From: Bifidobacterium breve
GTDB taxonomy: Bacteria; Actinomycetota; Acidimicrobiia; Acidimicrobiales; Ilumatobacteraceae
NCBI GenBank assembly: GCA_945896935.1
Contig: CAMDER010000039.1
Span: 1-12,401 of the forward strand
Direction of reading: 5' to 3'
DNA length: 12,401 bases
Shown: piece by piece, positions 1 through 6,884 of the stretch
How the letters are laid out: each line of letters starts with the position of its first letter
Numbering within the stretch: position 1 is the stretch's first letter
The notes under the pieces: model-generated
What the model was told of the DNA's origin: nothing
Seen by the model: only the letters and a program-made list of their open reading frames with translations
Database searches by the model: none
Made by a program: the position numbers and the translations under genes

Positions 1-556
1 CAGTCGGCTGCACGTTGAGTAGCTCGCAAGCGATTTCATAAAACCGAGTTTCGGGTTTACGGCAACCAACTTTTGAACTTTCGACGACTGCATCAAAGCG
101 TTCCATGATGAGGTCGATTTCGGCTTCGCGACTATTTTCGGGACGTTGACTGATTCCGTCGCCGCCCACCATGTTGCCGCCCACCATGTTGCCGCCCACC
201 ATGTTGTTGGTGAGACAGGCTGTTTTGAATCCGGCTGCTTTCACGAGATCGAGTGCATGCACCATTTCGGGGCGAATGTCGCCTTTCAGAAGTGCTAATA
301 CGTCGTAACCCCGAATGGCAAAGCCCAGCGCAGCAGCGTCGATGGCAAAAGCCTGATCGAATTCGGCGGCCGATATATCGCTCCGCTCAAAATGGGCCCA
401 AGCGTTGTCATCGGGGCTGGTGGCGTTAATGGTCCGAATGGTGTCAAGGGGGAGTCCTTGAGTGGTCTCAAAGCGGTTAAAAGCCTCGAACGGGCTGCTC
501 AAAATCACCCCGCCGAAATCCCACAAAACCGCCGAAATAGTCGTCGTACGAGTCAC
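1..556 (-). CDS. HAD superfamily (HAD-IA type) hydrolase, C-terminus beyond the window
   Basis: Read from a GTG at 556; an in-frame TGA two codons upstream leaves no better start. About 185 residues are visible and the frame is open at the window edge. Near the N-terminus is HAD motif I, WDFGGV, with nucleophile Asp13. The second acid of the canonical DxD is Gly15, as in the DxGGV subgroup of HAD-IA proteins (ACAD10/epoxide-hydrolase N-domain-like). Motif II is CLTNN with Thr116, and the motif III lysine lies in the VGCRKPE segment. The expected role is a cytosolic phosphatase or related hydrolase; the substrate cannot be told. Directly after motif II lie three copies of NMVGG (residues 118-132) encoded by a perfect 15-bp triplication, which looks like a recent expansion in an active-site-proximal loop. 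It is divergently arranged with the NYN-S1 gene. Family assignment is firm, specific function is not. Confidence 0.85.
   Translation of the reverse strand, partial: MTRTTTISAVLWDFGGVILSSPFEAFNRFETTQGLPLDTIRTINATSPDDNAWAHFERSDISAAEFDQAFAIDAAALGFAIRGYDVLALLKGDIRPEMVHALDLVKAAGFKTACLTNNMVGGNMVGGNMVGGDGISQRPENSREAEIDLIMERFDAVVESSKVGCRKPETRFYEIACELLNVQPT
161..205. repeat. Perfect 15-bp tandem repeat, three copies, inside the HAD gene
   Basis: The unit GCCGCCCACCATGTT occurs at 161-175, 176-190 and 191-205 without a mismatch. The length is a multiple of three, so the reading frame is kept and the minus-strand protein gains NMVGG three times. Identity at all positions, including third codon positions, points to recent duplication by slippage. 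Confidence 0.95.
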
Positions 557-563
557 ACCTCAG

Positions 564-569
564 ATCGTA
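564..569 (-). promoter_or_regulatory. Predicted -10 box (TACGAT) of the HAD gene, leaderless
   Basis: TACGAT lies 7 bases before the GTG start at 556, so transcription would begin at or next to the start codon. It matches the TANNNT-plus-6/7-bases pattern seen before six other genes here. No convincing -35 hexamer is seen. Confidence 0.5.
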
Positions 570-616
570 GGGCTATCCCCACCTGCGAGCCTTATTAGTG
601 GTTCACTAGAAGGGAT

Positions 617-1783
617 ATGCCACCTAAGCCAGCCGCCCCAAAACACGTCATTGTGGATGGTTCGAACATTGCCACTGAGGGACGTTCGAAGCCCAGCCTG
701 AAGCAGTTGAACGATGCCGTGATGGCGTTTATTCAAGATCACCCTAAAGCGGTGATCACGGTGATTGTTGATGCAACATTTGGACATCGCATTGACCCGA
801 AAGAAGCAGCGGCTTTCGACAAGGCAGTGGAACACAACGAACTCGTCACACCACCGGCGGGAACAGTTGGTCGCGGAGACGGATTTGTGTTGAGCATCGC
901 TCAAAAAGTCGGGGCTTCAATTTTGTCGAACGACAGCTATCAAGAATTTCACGGTCAGTATGAGTGGCTGTTTGATGAAGGTCGATTAATTGGCGGCAAA
1001 CCTGTTCCGAACGTCGGGTGGGTGTTTGTGAACCGCACCCCAGTTCGTGGTGAAAAGAGTCGTCGCGCGATTCGCGAATCTCTGCCTGCTTCAGACAAGC
1101 CCAGCAGGGGTGTTGCCAAGGTCAAGGTGAGTGCCGAAGCAATGAAGCCAATGCCAGTGCCGAAGTCATTGCCACCGGGTGCGAAACTTCCTGCCAGGAA
1201 AGTCGAAAGCTCGAAATCAGTGAACGACATTTTGCCGTTCTTGCAATTCATTGAAAAGAACACTGTTGGCTCGGTGGTCGTAGGTGTTGTTGAGAGTTAT
1301 TCGTCGCATGGCGCCTATGTCACGATTGGCGATGTGCGCGGGTATGTGCCCTTACGGCTACTCGGAAGTCCGCCGCCTCGTTCGGCCCGAGAAGTGATGC
1401 AACTTGGAGACAGCGTGACTCTTGAGATCGTCGAGATCATTGCGGGTCGACGCAGCATTGATCTTGTTCCGACGACGAAGTCGGTCTCAGAGGTTGCGTC
1501 AAAGGCGAAGAAAAAAACTGTTGGCAAGAAGGCTGCTCCCGCGAAAAAAGTAACACCAGGCAAGAAGGCGGCACCCGCGAAGAAGGCTGCGCCTGTGAAG
1601 AAAGCTGCTCCGGTCAAAAAAGTAACACCGGTCAAAAAAGTAACACCAATCAAGAAGTCAGCGCCTGTGAAGAAGTCAGCGCCTGTTAAAAAGTCAGTTG
1701 CCAAGAAGGTCGCTCCCAAAAAAGTTGCCCCAAAAAAGGTTTCAGCCAAGAGTCCAGTTAAAGCTGCTTCTCGCCGCAAGTGA
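617..1783 (+). CDS. Regnase-like NYN/PIN ribonuclease fused to an S1 domain and a lysine-rich repeat tail
   Basis: 388 residues in three parts. Residues about 8-140 resemble the Zc3h12a-type NYN/PIN nuclease domain: VIVDGSN (Asp14, Asn17), GRGDGF (Asp88) and SNDSYQEF (Asp106), followed by W..LFDEGRLIGG and VFVNRTPVRG. Asp14, Asn17, Asp88 and Asp106 match the metal-binding acidic set of Regnase-1, so a metal-dependent endoribonuclease is expected. Residues about 217-285 form an S1-type RNA-binding fold (VGSVVVGVVESYSSHGAYV). Residues 304-377 are KKxxPx repeats resembling H1/HupB-type tails, likely binding nucleic acid through charge. The start is favoured because only six residues precede the first strand and a weak AGAAGG lies just upstream. 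Function in RNA turnover is inferred; no substrate is evident. The xth gene follows after 32 bases. Confidence 0.85.
   Translation: MPPKPAAPKHVIVDGSNIATEGRSKPSLKQLNDAVMAFIQDHPKAVITVIVDATFGHRIDPKEAAAFDKAVEHNELVTPPAGTVGRGDGFVLSIAQKVGASILSNDSYQEFHGQYEWLFDEGRLIGGKPVPNVGWVFVNRTPVRGEKSRRAIRESLPASDKPSRGVAKVKVSAEAMKPMPVPKSLPPGAKLPARKVESSKSVNDILPFLQFIEKNTVGSVVVGVVESYSSHGAYVTIGDVRGYVPLRLLGSPPPRSAREVMQLGDSVTLEIVEIIAGRRSIDLVPTTKSVSEVASKAKKKTVGKKAAPAKKVTPGKKAAPAKKAAPVKKAAPVKKVTPVKKVTPIKKSAPVKKSAPVKKSVAKKVAPKKVAPKKVSAKSPVKAASRRK
1526..1747 (+). repeat. KKxxPx coding repeat array in the NYN-S1 protein tail
   Basis: Residues 304-377 consist of nine six-residue units (KK followed by AAPA, VTPG, AAPV, VTPV, VTPI or SAPV) and then four five-residue units (KKSVA, KKVAP twice, KKVSA). 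At DNA level some neighbours are identical: an 18-bp unit is perfectly repeated at 1610-1627 and 1628-1645, and another at 1652-1669 is nearly repeated at 1670-1687. More distant units differ at synonymous sites, so the array is older with recent local duplications. Confidence 0.9.
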
Positions 1784-1803
1784 CTTGAGGGTCACTGATC
1801 GCC

Positions 1804-1809
1804 TACGGT
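1804..1809 (+). promoter_or_regulatory. Predicted -10 box (TACGGT) before xth, leaderless
   Basis: TACGGT ends 6 bases before the GTG at 1816. This suggests xth and the thioesterase have their own leaderless promoter and do not rely only on read-through from the NYN-S1 gene. No clear Shine-Dalgarno sequence is present. Confidence 0.5.
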
Positions 1810-1815
1810 TCTCTT

Positions 1816-2589
1816 GTGCGCCTCGCTACCTGGAACGTCAACTCATTACGGGCTCGTATGCCGCGTGTCGATGAATGGTTACTCGATGTGCGGCCAGATG
1901 TCGTGTGCATGCAAGAAACCAAACTTGCCGAAGACGCTTTTCCGACTGAGCATTTTGCCGAGATGGGTTACGAATCAATTCATCATGGACAAGGTCAGTG
2001 GAATGGTGTCGCAATTTTGAGCAAAGTCGGACTTGAAAACCCGGTCCGCAATTTCGCCGATGGTCAGCCGCTAGATGCCGAAGCGCGCTTAGTCACTGCA
2101 ACATGTGGGGGTATCCGAGTGAGCTCGGTGTATGTACCTAATGGGCGCGAACTCAATAACGATCATTACCAATACAAGTTGGCATGGATGAAGCGATTGA
2201 TCGCCCATCTCAACGCCGACACCTCTTCTTCAGATGCAGTCGTCGTCACGGGTGACTACAACATTGCCCCCGATGACATCGATGTGTACAACCCCGCCGA
2301 CTTCATTGGGGCAACCCATGTCAGTGAGGCCGAACGCCAAGTGTTACGCGACCTCGAAGCGTGGGGCATGGTTGACGTCTTTCGTCAACATCATCCCGAC
2401 GACAAACTGTTTTCCTGGTGGGATTACCGCGCTGGTGGATTTAATCAAAACAAGGGAATGCGCATTGACCTCATCATGGCGACGCCCTTGGTTGCTGCGA
2501 AATCGCGCTGGACAATCGTTGATCGCCAGGCGCGAAAAGGTGAAAAGCCGAGCGACCACGCTCCTGTACTGGTGGATATTGATGCCTGA
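1816..2589 (+). CDS. xth: Exodeoxyribonuclease III (AP endonuclease, EEP family)
   Basis: 257 residues, normal for bacterial ExoIII. It should cut the backbone 5' of abasic sites and remove 3' blocking groups or nucleotides in base-excision repair. All signature motifs are present: WNVNSLRAR (Asn7), CMQETK with metal-binding Glu34, NGVAILSK, GDYNIAP (Asp147, Asn149), RIDLIM (Asp218) and SDHAPV (Asp247, catalytic His248). The GTG start at 1816 puts the first beta strand RLATWNVN at the very N-terminus, as in homologues, and is preceded by a -10-like box at 6 bases. Its stop codon lies inside the start of the following thioesterase gene (8-base overlap), so the two are probably co-translated. 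It sits close to a ribonuclease gene and a helicase gene, but a shared pathway is not shown. Confidence 0.95.
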   Translation: MRLATWNVNSLRARMPRVDEWLLDVRPDVVCMQETKLAEDAFPTEHFAEMGYESIHHGQGQWNGVAILSKVGLENPVRNFADGQPLDAEARLVTATCGGIRVSSVYVPNGRELNNDHYQYKLAWMKRLIAHLNADTSSSDAVVVTGDYNIAPDDIDVYNPADFIGATHVSEAERQVLRDLEAWGMVDVFRQHHPDDKLFSWWDYRAGGFNQNKGMRIDLIMATPLVAAKSRWTIVDRQARKGEKPSDHAPVLVDIDA

Positions 2590-3313
2590 AGAAATCAGTC
2601 CCGAATCTGAACGTTCGGTTTGGTCAAATCCCGGCGATTCGACCATCCCGTCACCATTGGCTTTGCCGCGACATCGCGTGGCAATGTACGACCCAAGTAA
2701 TCCGCGGCTTCGTTTAGCTAACGCAACTCGTGACGTGCTGCAACATTCGGCAACGTCAACTGCGCAGAGCGATGTATTTGCTCAAGCGGCAGAATTGCTC
2801 GAGCAGGCTGCCGCATTACTTGAACCCGGTCCACATGGCCGTTCGTATCATGGAAGCGCCGAAGGTGCAGTCGGCGGTGCAACACATGGGTTCATCAGCC
2901 ACAGTCCAGTGACCGGACCACTCAATGGTTTGGCTGGACTGATCGAACTTGAAAGTGCACCTAACGAAATCATTGCGACAGTTACCTACGGTGACGCGTA
3001 CGAAGGCCCGCCAGGTTGTTTGCACGGTGGCTTAATCGCCGCAATCTTTGATGAGGTGTTGGGTTTTGCGCAGGCCTTATCTGGAGCTCCCGGAATGACG
3101 GGTCGTCTTGAAGTGACGTATCGATCGCCAACGCCATTGCATCAACCATTAAAAGTCACGGGTCGATTTGACGGCATCAATGGTCGCAAGATCATGACTT
3201 CGGGTGAAATTTATGCCGGCGATCGTTTATGTGCGCAAGCAATTGGCATATTTATTTCGGTCAAGGCCGAAAAGTTTGCTGCGCTGAATCTCGATCGTCA
3301 AACACGCGATTAG
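2582..3313 (+). CDS. PaaI/THEM4-like hotdog-fold acyl-CoA thioesterase
   Basis: 243 residues from the ATG at 2582, which overlaps the xth stop. The frame is open further upstream, but that part lies inside xth and has no family features. The C-terminal half is a 4HBT hotdog domain (about residues 125-230): GPPGCLHGGLIAAIFDE contains the HGG signature (His148-Gly150) and Asp157 on the hotdog helix, followed by the strands RLEVTYRSPTPL and GRKIMTSGEI. Family members hydrolyse acyl-CoA thioesters, usually as dimers of hotdog subunits. The first 90 or so residues form a family-atypical extension with an Ala/Leu/Gln-rich helix (about 60-80). The substrate is unknown. The gene ends exactly where the converging helicase gene ends. 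Confidence 0.85.
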   Translation: MPEEISPESERSVWSNPGDSTIPSPLALPRHRVAMYDPSNPRLRLANATRDVLQHSATSTAQSDVFAQAAELLEQAAALLEPGPHGRSYHGSAEGAVGGATHGFISHSPVTGPLNGLAGLIELESAPNEIIATVTYGDAYEGPPGCLHGGLIAAIFDEVLGFAQALSGAPGMTGRLEVTYRSPTPLHQPLKVTGRFDGINGRKIMTSGEIYAGDRLCAQAIGIFISVKAEKFAALNLDRQTRD

Positions 3314-5224
3314 TTAATGCGGTATTCGTTCAATGCCGCGTTGTACGGCCGTCAAAATTCGCTGACCGACACGTAGAGCCATTGATTGACCGAACCCTTC
3401 GACGGCCGAAAGTTCTTCGATGCTGGTTGGGCGTATCTGAGCGATTCGCCGAAGAACTTCATCCGAACAAAAGATCATGGGGTCAAGGTTTGCGACCCGA
3501 CCAGCGTTGGTGCGCCATAGCAACAGTTCGTCATAAACAAAATCATGTGGTTCAAGTTCTTGACGACGCAGCGTTTGGTCACGTACATAGTCGGACGATG
3601 GTGGAGCAACTTCAATAACTGCATCAACGCCATCAACGAATGGACTGCGTGTCCGTGAACGCCCCCGACGCGAGTGAGCATGAGTCAATGCCAAGCGATC
3701 AGCAGCGCGTGTCATGGCAACATAGGCCAAACGAATTTCTTCGGCGGTTTCTGCTGTCGTTTTGGCTGATGAGTGCGGAATGAGTCCTTGTTCGCACCCT
3801 GCCAAGACAACGTTGTCCCACTCGCGCCCTTTAGCACCATGAAAAGTCAGCAGTTCAACCGAATCTTGGTAGCGCTCGTCCTCGAATGGACGGTTGGCAC
3901 GCACCCAAGCCAAAAATGTTCGACCATCGCCGCCCCCTTCGGACAAAAACTCATCAACTGCATCTGCCACCCGCCGTCGTGCGACGAGATCTTCTTCAGT
4001 TTCAGTTGAATCTTCTGCCAAAGGAGCACGGGCATCGCGTGACCATGTTGCAATTCGTGTCGAACTTGGCAAATCACCAACTTCGCGAGTTGCTCGCTGT
4101 ACCGGATCGGCTGCCATTGAGCCCACGATGCGTGTCGGAATATTGTGAGCATTTAGTGCATCGCGAAGTGGGGCCAATTGCGCATTGGTGCGGGCCAATA
4201 TTGCAAAGTCGCGCCAACGTGAAGACGGAGTGCGCCAAGATTCGATGATCTGGGACACGCCAACGGCTTCGGCTTTTTCGTCAGCAAATCCGTAGATCTG
4301 TACTGGCGAACCATCAGGGCGTGTTGAGAAGAGTTGCGGAGGGTCAGTGGGCAGATGCGCCAGCGCTCGAAGCCCTGCTTGAACAACTTGCGGTGTGCAG
4401 CGATAGTTGGCCGAAAGTCGAATGACCTCAATACCAGGGAAACGCTGTTCGAGTGCGGTGAGCACTGATGGATCGGCTCCGTTGAAGCCGTAGATCGACT
4501 GTGACGGGTCGCCGACAAGGGTGAGGTCGTCGCGTCCGATACGCCACTGATCGAGCACTGCGAGTTGCAGCGGGTTTAAGTCTTGGGCTTCGTCAACAAA
4601 GAGATGACGAATTTTCCAATGCACGATGTCGGCGAAATTGTTGTCATCACGCATCGCGTCAATAGTGAGAGAAAGCAAATCGTCAAGATCGATGACTCCG
4701 CGCTTGCGCTTCAACATCTGAACATCGCTCATGATCTTGGCCACGTCGGCGACGGGGGCTGATGATCGGCGTCCACTCGAATTAATTGCCGAGGCATAGC
4801 GATCGGCGGTGATATTTCGCGATCGTGCCCAGTCGATGTCGGCGGACAAATCATTGATGTTGGCGGTGTGCTTAGGTCCTATGACTTCGCCGATCAGTCG
4901 CCGACGATCAGAAATCACAACGGGGTGGCTCTTGCCTTGTTCGTCCCACCGTTGGCGTAATAGTGAGAGCGCAACGGAGTGGAACGTGCCAGCGATAATG
5001 GTGTCGCGCAGTCCAAGTGCCCGTAGGCGTCGACGTAATTCGGTTGCGGCTTGACGGGTGAATGTCAACACGGCGACGTGTGAGGCGTCGGCTGATTCGG
5101 TTAAGCATCGATAGGCCACGCGCCGAGTCAGTACTCCAGTTTTTCCCGATCCCGCGCCGGCAATAACCGCGAGCAGGGGAGCAGTTGACGTGATCGCAGA
5201 TTGTTGATTGGGGTCTAACCCCAT
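3314..5224 (-). CDS. UvrD2-like superfamily 1A DNA helicase with C-terminal HRDC domain
   Basis: 636 residues from the ATG at 5224. Helicase motifs in order: Q-motif LDPNQQ (Gln8), Walker A AGAGSGKT (22-29, Lys28), TFTRQAA (Ia), Walker B VDEAQD (Asp211-Glu212), GDPSQSIYGFNGADP (III), RLSANYR (IV), TFHGAKGREWDNV (V) and YVAMTRAADRL (VI). Residues about 563-634 form an HRDC domain. This matches the actinobacterial UvrD2 layout, an ATP-dependent 3'-5' DNA helicase/translocase. The tetracysteine module that joins the helicase core to HRDC in mycobacterial UvrD2 is absent, and the protein is correspondingly shorter. Start choice: AAAGGA 7 bases upstream and the conserved MGLDPNQQ N-terminus favour 5224; ATGs at 5275 and 5302 are possible. 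The stop directly abuts that of the thioesterase gene. Confidence 0.93.
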   Translation of the reverse strand: MGLDPNQQSAITSTAPLLAVIAGAGSGKTGVLTRRVAYRCLTESADASHVAVLTFTRQAATELRRRLRALGLRDTIIAGTFHSVALSLLRQRWDEQGKSHPVVISDRRRLIGEVIGPKHTANINDLSADIDWARSRNITADRYASAINSSGRRSSAPVADVAKIMSDVQMLKRKRGVIDLDDLLSLTIDAMRDDNNFADIVHWKIRHLFVDEAQDLNPLQLAVLDQWRIGRDDLTLVGDPSQSIYGFNGADPSVLTALEQRFPGIEVIRLSANYRCTPQVVQAGLRALAHLPTDPPQLFSTRPDGSPVQIYGFADEKAEAVGVSQIIESWRTPSSRWRDFAILARTNAQLAPLRDALNAHNIPTRIVGSMAADPVQRATREVGDLPSSTRIATWSRDARAPLAEDSTETEEDLVARRRVADAVDEFLSEGGGDGRTFLAWVRANRPFEDERYQDSVELLTFHGAKGREWDNVVLAGCEQGLIPHSSAKTTAETAEEIRLAYVAMTRAADRLALTHAHSRRGRSRTRSPFVDGVDAVIEVAPPSSDYVRDQTLRRQELEPHDFVYDELLLWRTNAGRVANLDPMIFCSDEVLRRIAQIRPTSIEELSAVEGFGQSMALRVGQRILTAVQRGIERIPH

Positions 5225-5231
5225 CAGCAGT

Positions 5232-5237
5232 TCCTTT
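5232..5237 (-). promoter_or_regulatory. Shine-Dalgarno (AAAGGA) supporting the helicase start at 5224
   Basis: On the minus strand AAAGGA lies 7 bases before the ATG at 5224. No such sequence precedes the in-frame ATGs at 5275 or 5302. It would lie within coding sequence if an earlier start were used. Confidence 0.45.
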
Positions 5238-5287
5238 TTGGTTTCCAAATTGATCACGACATCATCGTAGGGCATGGTTCTGCGAAG

Positions 5288-5293
5288 TATTGT
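5288..5293 (+). promoter_or_regulatory. Predicted -10 box (TATTGT) of the PH-domain gene, leaderless
   Basis: TATTGT ends 7 bases before the ATG at 5301. It favours that start over the ATG at 5274, which would overlap the helicase 5' end. The same bases read on the minus strand as ACAATA, so the box could serve both divergent genes. Confidence 0.5.
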
Positions 5294-5300
5294 GGGCGAC

Positions 5301-5912
5301 ATGCCGTATCCCGCTCGACTTTTAAATCCCGATGAATCAGTTGCCCTTGACCTGCATCCCCATTGGTGGTTTTTCGCCGAATCGATGACGTCATTTGTGG
5401 TTTCTGTAGTTTTGTGGCTCTTTGTTTTTGGTCAGGATGAACCCAAGTCATATCTGACCTATCCAATTGGTGTCGTCACTCTTGGTGCTTTGGTGTGGTT
5501 GCTTATTCGTTACCTCAAATGGCGCACGACATACTTCGTGATTACCTCAGATCGATTGATTTATCGTCATGGCGTCATTGCCAAGGCAGGTATTGAAATT
5601 CCGCTTGAACGTGTGAACAATGTGAACTTTAAGCAGAGCATCTTTGAGCGCATGATTGGTGCGGGCGACCTTTTGATCGAGTCCGGTGGCGAAGATGGTC
5701 AACAACTTTTTTCAGATATTGCCAAACCTGAAAAAGTACAAAATCTCATTCACATGCAGATGGAAGACAATCAAAAGCGATCTTTCAGCGTAAATATGAC
5801 TGGTGGCAACGACGTTGCGACCCAAATTGAAAAACTTGAAGGCCTTCGTGACCGTGGTTCAATCACCGCTGAAGAATTTGCAGCACAGAAGCGACGCTTG
5901 CTCGATAGTTGA
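5301..5912 (+). CDS. Membrane-anchored bacterial PH-domain (DUF304/bPH2) protein with C-terminal SHOCT motif
   Basis: 203 residues from the ATG at 5301. The N-terminus ARLLNPDESVALDLHPHWW is typical of this family and is followed by two membrane helices (about 29-43 and 53-70). A bPH2-type domain follows at about 74-150 (TTYFVITSDRLIYRHGVI, then EIPLERVNNVNF and GAGDLLIESGGE). The last 29 residues (175-203) are a SHOCT motif: IEKLEGLRDRGSITAEEF. The PH part should face the cytoplasm. Members of the family are found in many Actinobacteria, but no biochemical role is established. The start is chosen on the -10 box 7 bases upstream and the family N-terminus. The TGA stop abuts the stop of the converging galactokinase-like gene. 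Confidence 0.87.
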   Translation: MPYPARLLNPDESVALDLHPHWWFFAESMTSFVVSVVLWLFVFGQDEPKSYLTYPIGVVTLGALVWLLIRYLKWRTTYFVITSDRLIYRHGVIAKAGIEIPLERVNNVNFKQSIFERMIGAGDLLIESGGEDGQQLFSDIAKPEKVQNLIHMQMEDNQKRSFSVNMTGGNDVATQIEKLEGLRDRGSITAEEFAAQKRRLLDS

Positions 5913-6884
5913 TTAAGTGCGGTGGCGAATTCCGACGATGCAGCCACCAAACCCGCCACCAGTCATCCGAGCACCAAGAATTCCTGGCTCGCTCATCATG
6001 GTTTTGACCGCTTGATCCATTGTTGCATTCGAAGTCTCAAAATCGTTCGCCAAACTTTGGTGGCTTTCAAGCATCAGTTGGCCAGCTGCTCCGAAATCTT
6101 TTTGTGAAAGCGCAGATGCGAAGTCACGAACTCGTTGATTTTCGCTGATGACATGTCGTGCGCGACGAAACAAACGTTGATCATTTATGTTCTTGGCATC
6201 GCCGATGTTCGCCAATCGCAGCGGACCAATCATTTTTTCAATGACGTGGCAATCAGTCACTCGATCGGAGTATTCACTTCCCGCAAGTGTGCGGTGTGAG
6301 ATAAAACGCGTCACCACTTCAATCTCATCGGGCATGGCGATGTGTTGAACGTCGAGAGTGTGACAGTCAATCAGCGTTGCTGTATGCGGTCGTCCGACAG
6401 CGATACATAACTGATCCATAATTCCGCACGGCACACCCGAGGCAATGTGCTCAGCACGTTGGCATAGTAGAGCAATATCGGCGTCAGGTAATTCAACGTG
6501 GGCGATCGAGAGCGCAGTACGAGCGATCGCTATTTCGAGCGCTGCGCTCGACGACAGGCCAGATCCGATCGGAATTGTTGTGCTGATTTCGCCAGTGAAA
6601 CCAGGGACCTCAATCCCGAGTTGCGCAAGTTCAAAAAGCACGCCGGCGATGTAGCGCCCCCATCGTGGCTGAATCGAACCCAGATCTCGTATTGGTAGCT
6701 CAATTGACAGCGCAACAGGCTCGTCCCGCGAAACCAAATTCCATATCTGACTTGTGTTTACTTGGCCGATTACAGTTGTGTACGCATCAAGCGTTAGCGG
6801 CATGACGAGACCACCGGTGTAGTCGGTGTGATCGCCAATTAGGTTGACGCGACCGGGCGCTGAAATTTGAATTGTTTCAGTCAC
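5913..6884 (-). CDS. galK: Galactokinase-like GHMP sugar kinase
   Basis: 323 residues from a GTG at 6884, which overlaps the oxidoreductase stop as GTGA. It has the galactokinase signature APGRVNLIGDHTDYTGG (residues 9-24), the ATP-binding loop PIGSGLSSSAALE (104-116), CGIMDQ with the probable catalytic Asp156, and the glycine-rich C-terminal motif GARMTGGGFGG (304-314). The expected reaction is ATP-dependent phosphorylation of galactose to galactose 1-phosphate (Leloir pathway). Two deviations: the usual GEHTDYNGG reads GDHTDYTGG, and the protein is about 50-60 residues shorter than typical galactokinases, with little sequence before the first motif. A related sugar substrate is therefore possible. 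No other galactose genes are in the window. Confidence 0.85.
   Translation of the reverse strand: MTETIQISAPGRVNLIGDHTDYTGGLVMPLTLDAYTTVIGQVNTSQIWNLVSRDEPVALSIELPIRDLGSIQPRWGRYIAGVLFELAQLGIEVPGFTGEISTTIPIGSGLSSSAALEIAIARTALSIAHVELPDADIALLCQRAEHIASGVPCGIMDQLCIAVGRPHTATLIDCHTLDVQHIAMPDEIEVVTRFISHRTLAGSEYSDRVTDCHVIEKMIGPLRLANIGDAKNINDQRLFRRARHVISENQRVRDFASALSQKDFGAAGQLMLESHQSLANDFETSNATMDQAVKTMMSEPGILGARMTGGGFGGCIVGIRHRT

Noticed and set aside
161..205. Short tandem repeat considered as a CRISPR array
   Set aside because: The units are contiguous without spacers and lie in frame inside a HAD gene.
1315..1779. Minus-strand open frame with repeated Phe/Gly/Ala units
   Set aside because: It is the reverse reading of the lysine-rich repeat of the NYN-S1 gene; the apparent repeats are only the complement of KKxxPx codons.
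1779..1796. Small inverted repeat (AGTGAC, six-base loop, GTCACT) at the end of the NYN-S1 gene as a terminator
   Set aside because: The stem is only six base pairs, is not GC-rich, and no T-run follows.
2234..2581. Upstream extension of the thioesterase frame
   Set aside because: The frame is open, but this stretch lies within xth and shows no hotdog features; the ATG at 2582 at the xth stop explains the gene better.
5274..5300. Earlier ATG for the PH-domain protein
   Set aside because: It would add nine residues not typical of the family, and the -10-like box at 5288-5293 fits the ATG at 5301.
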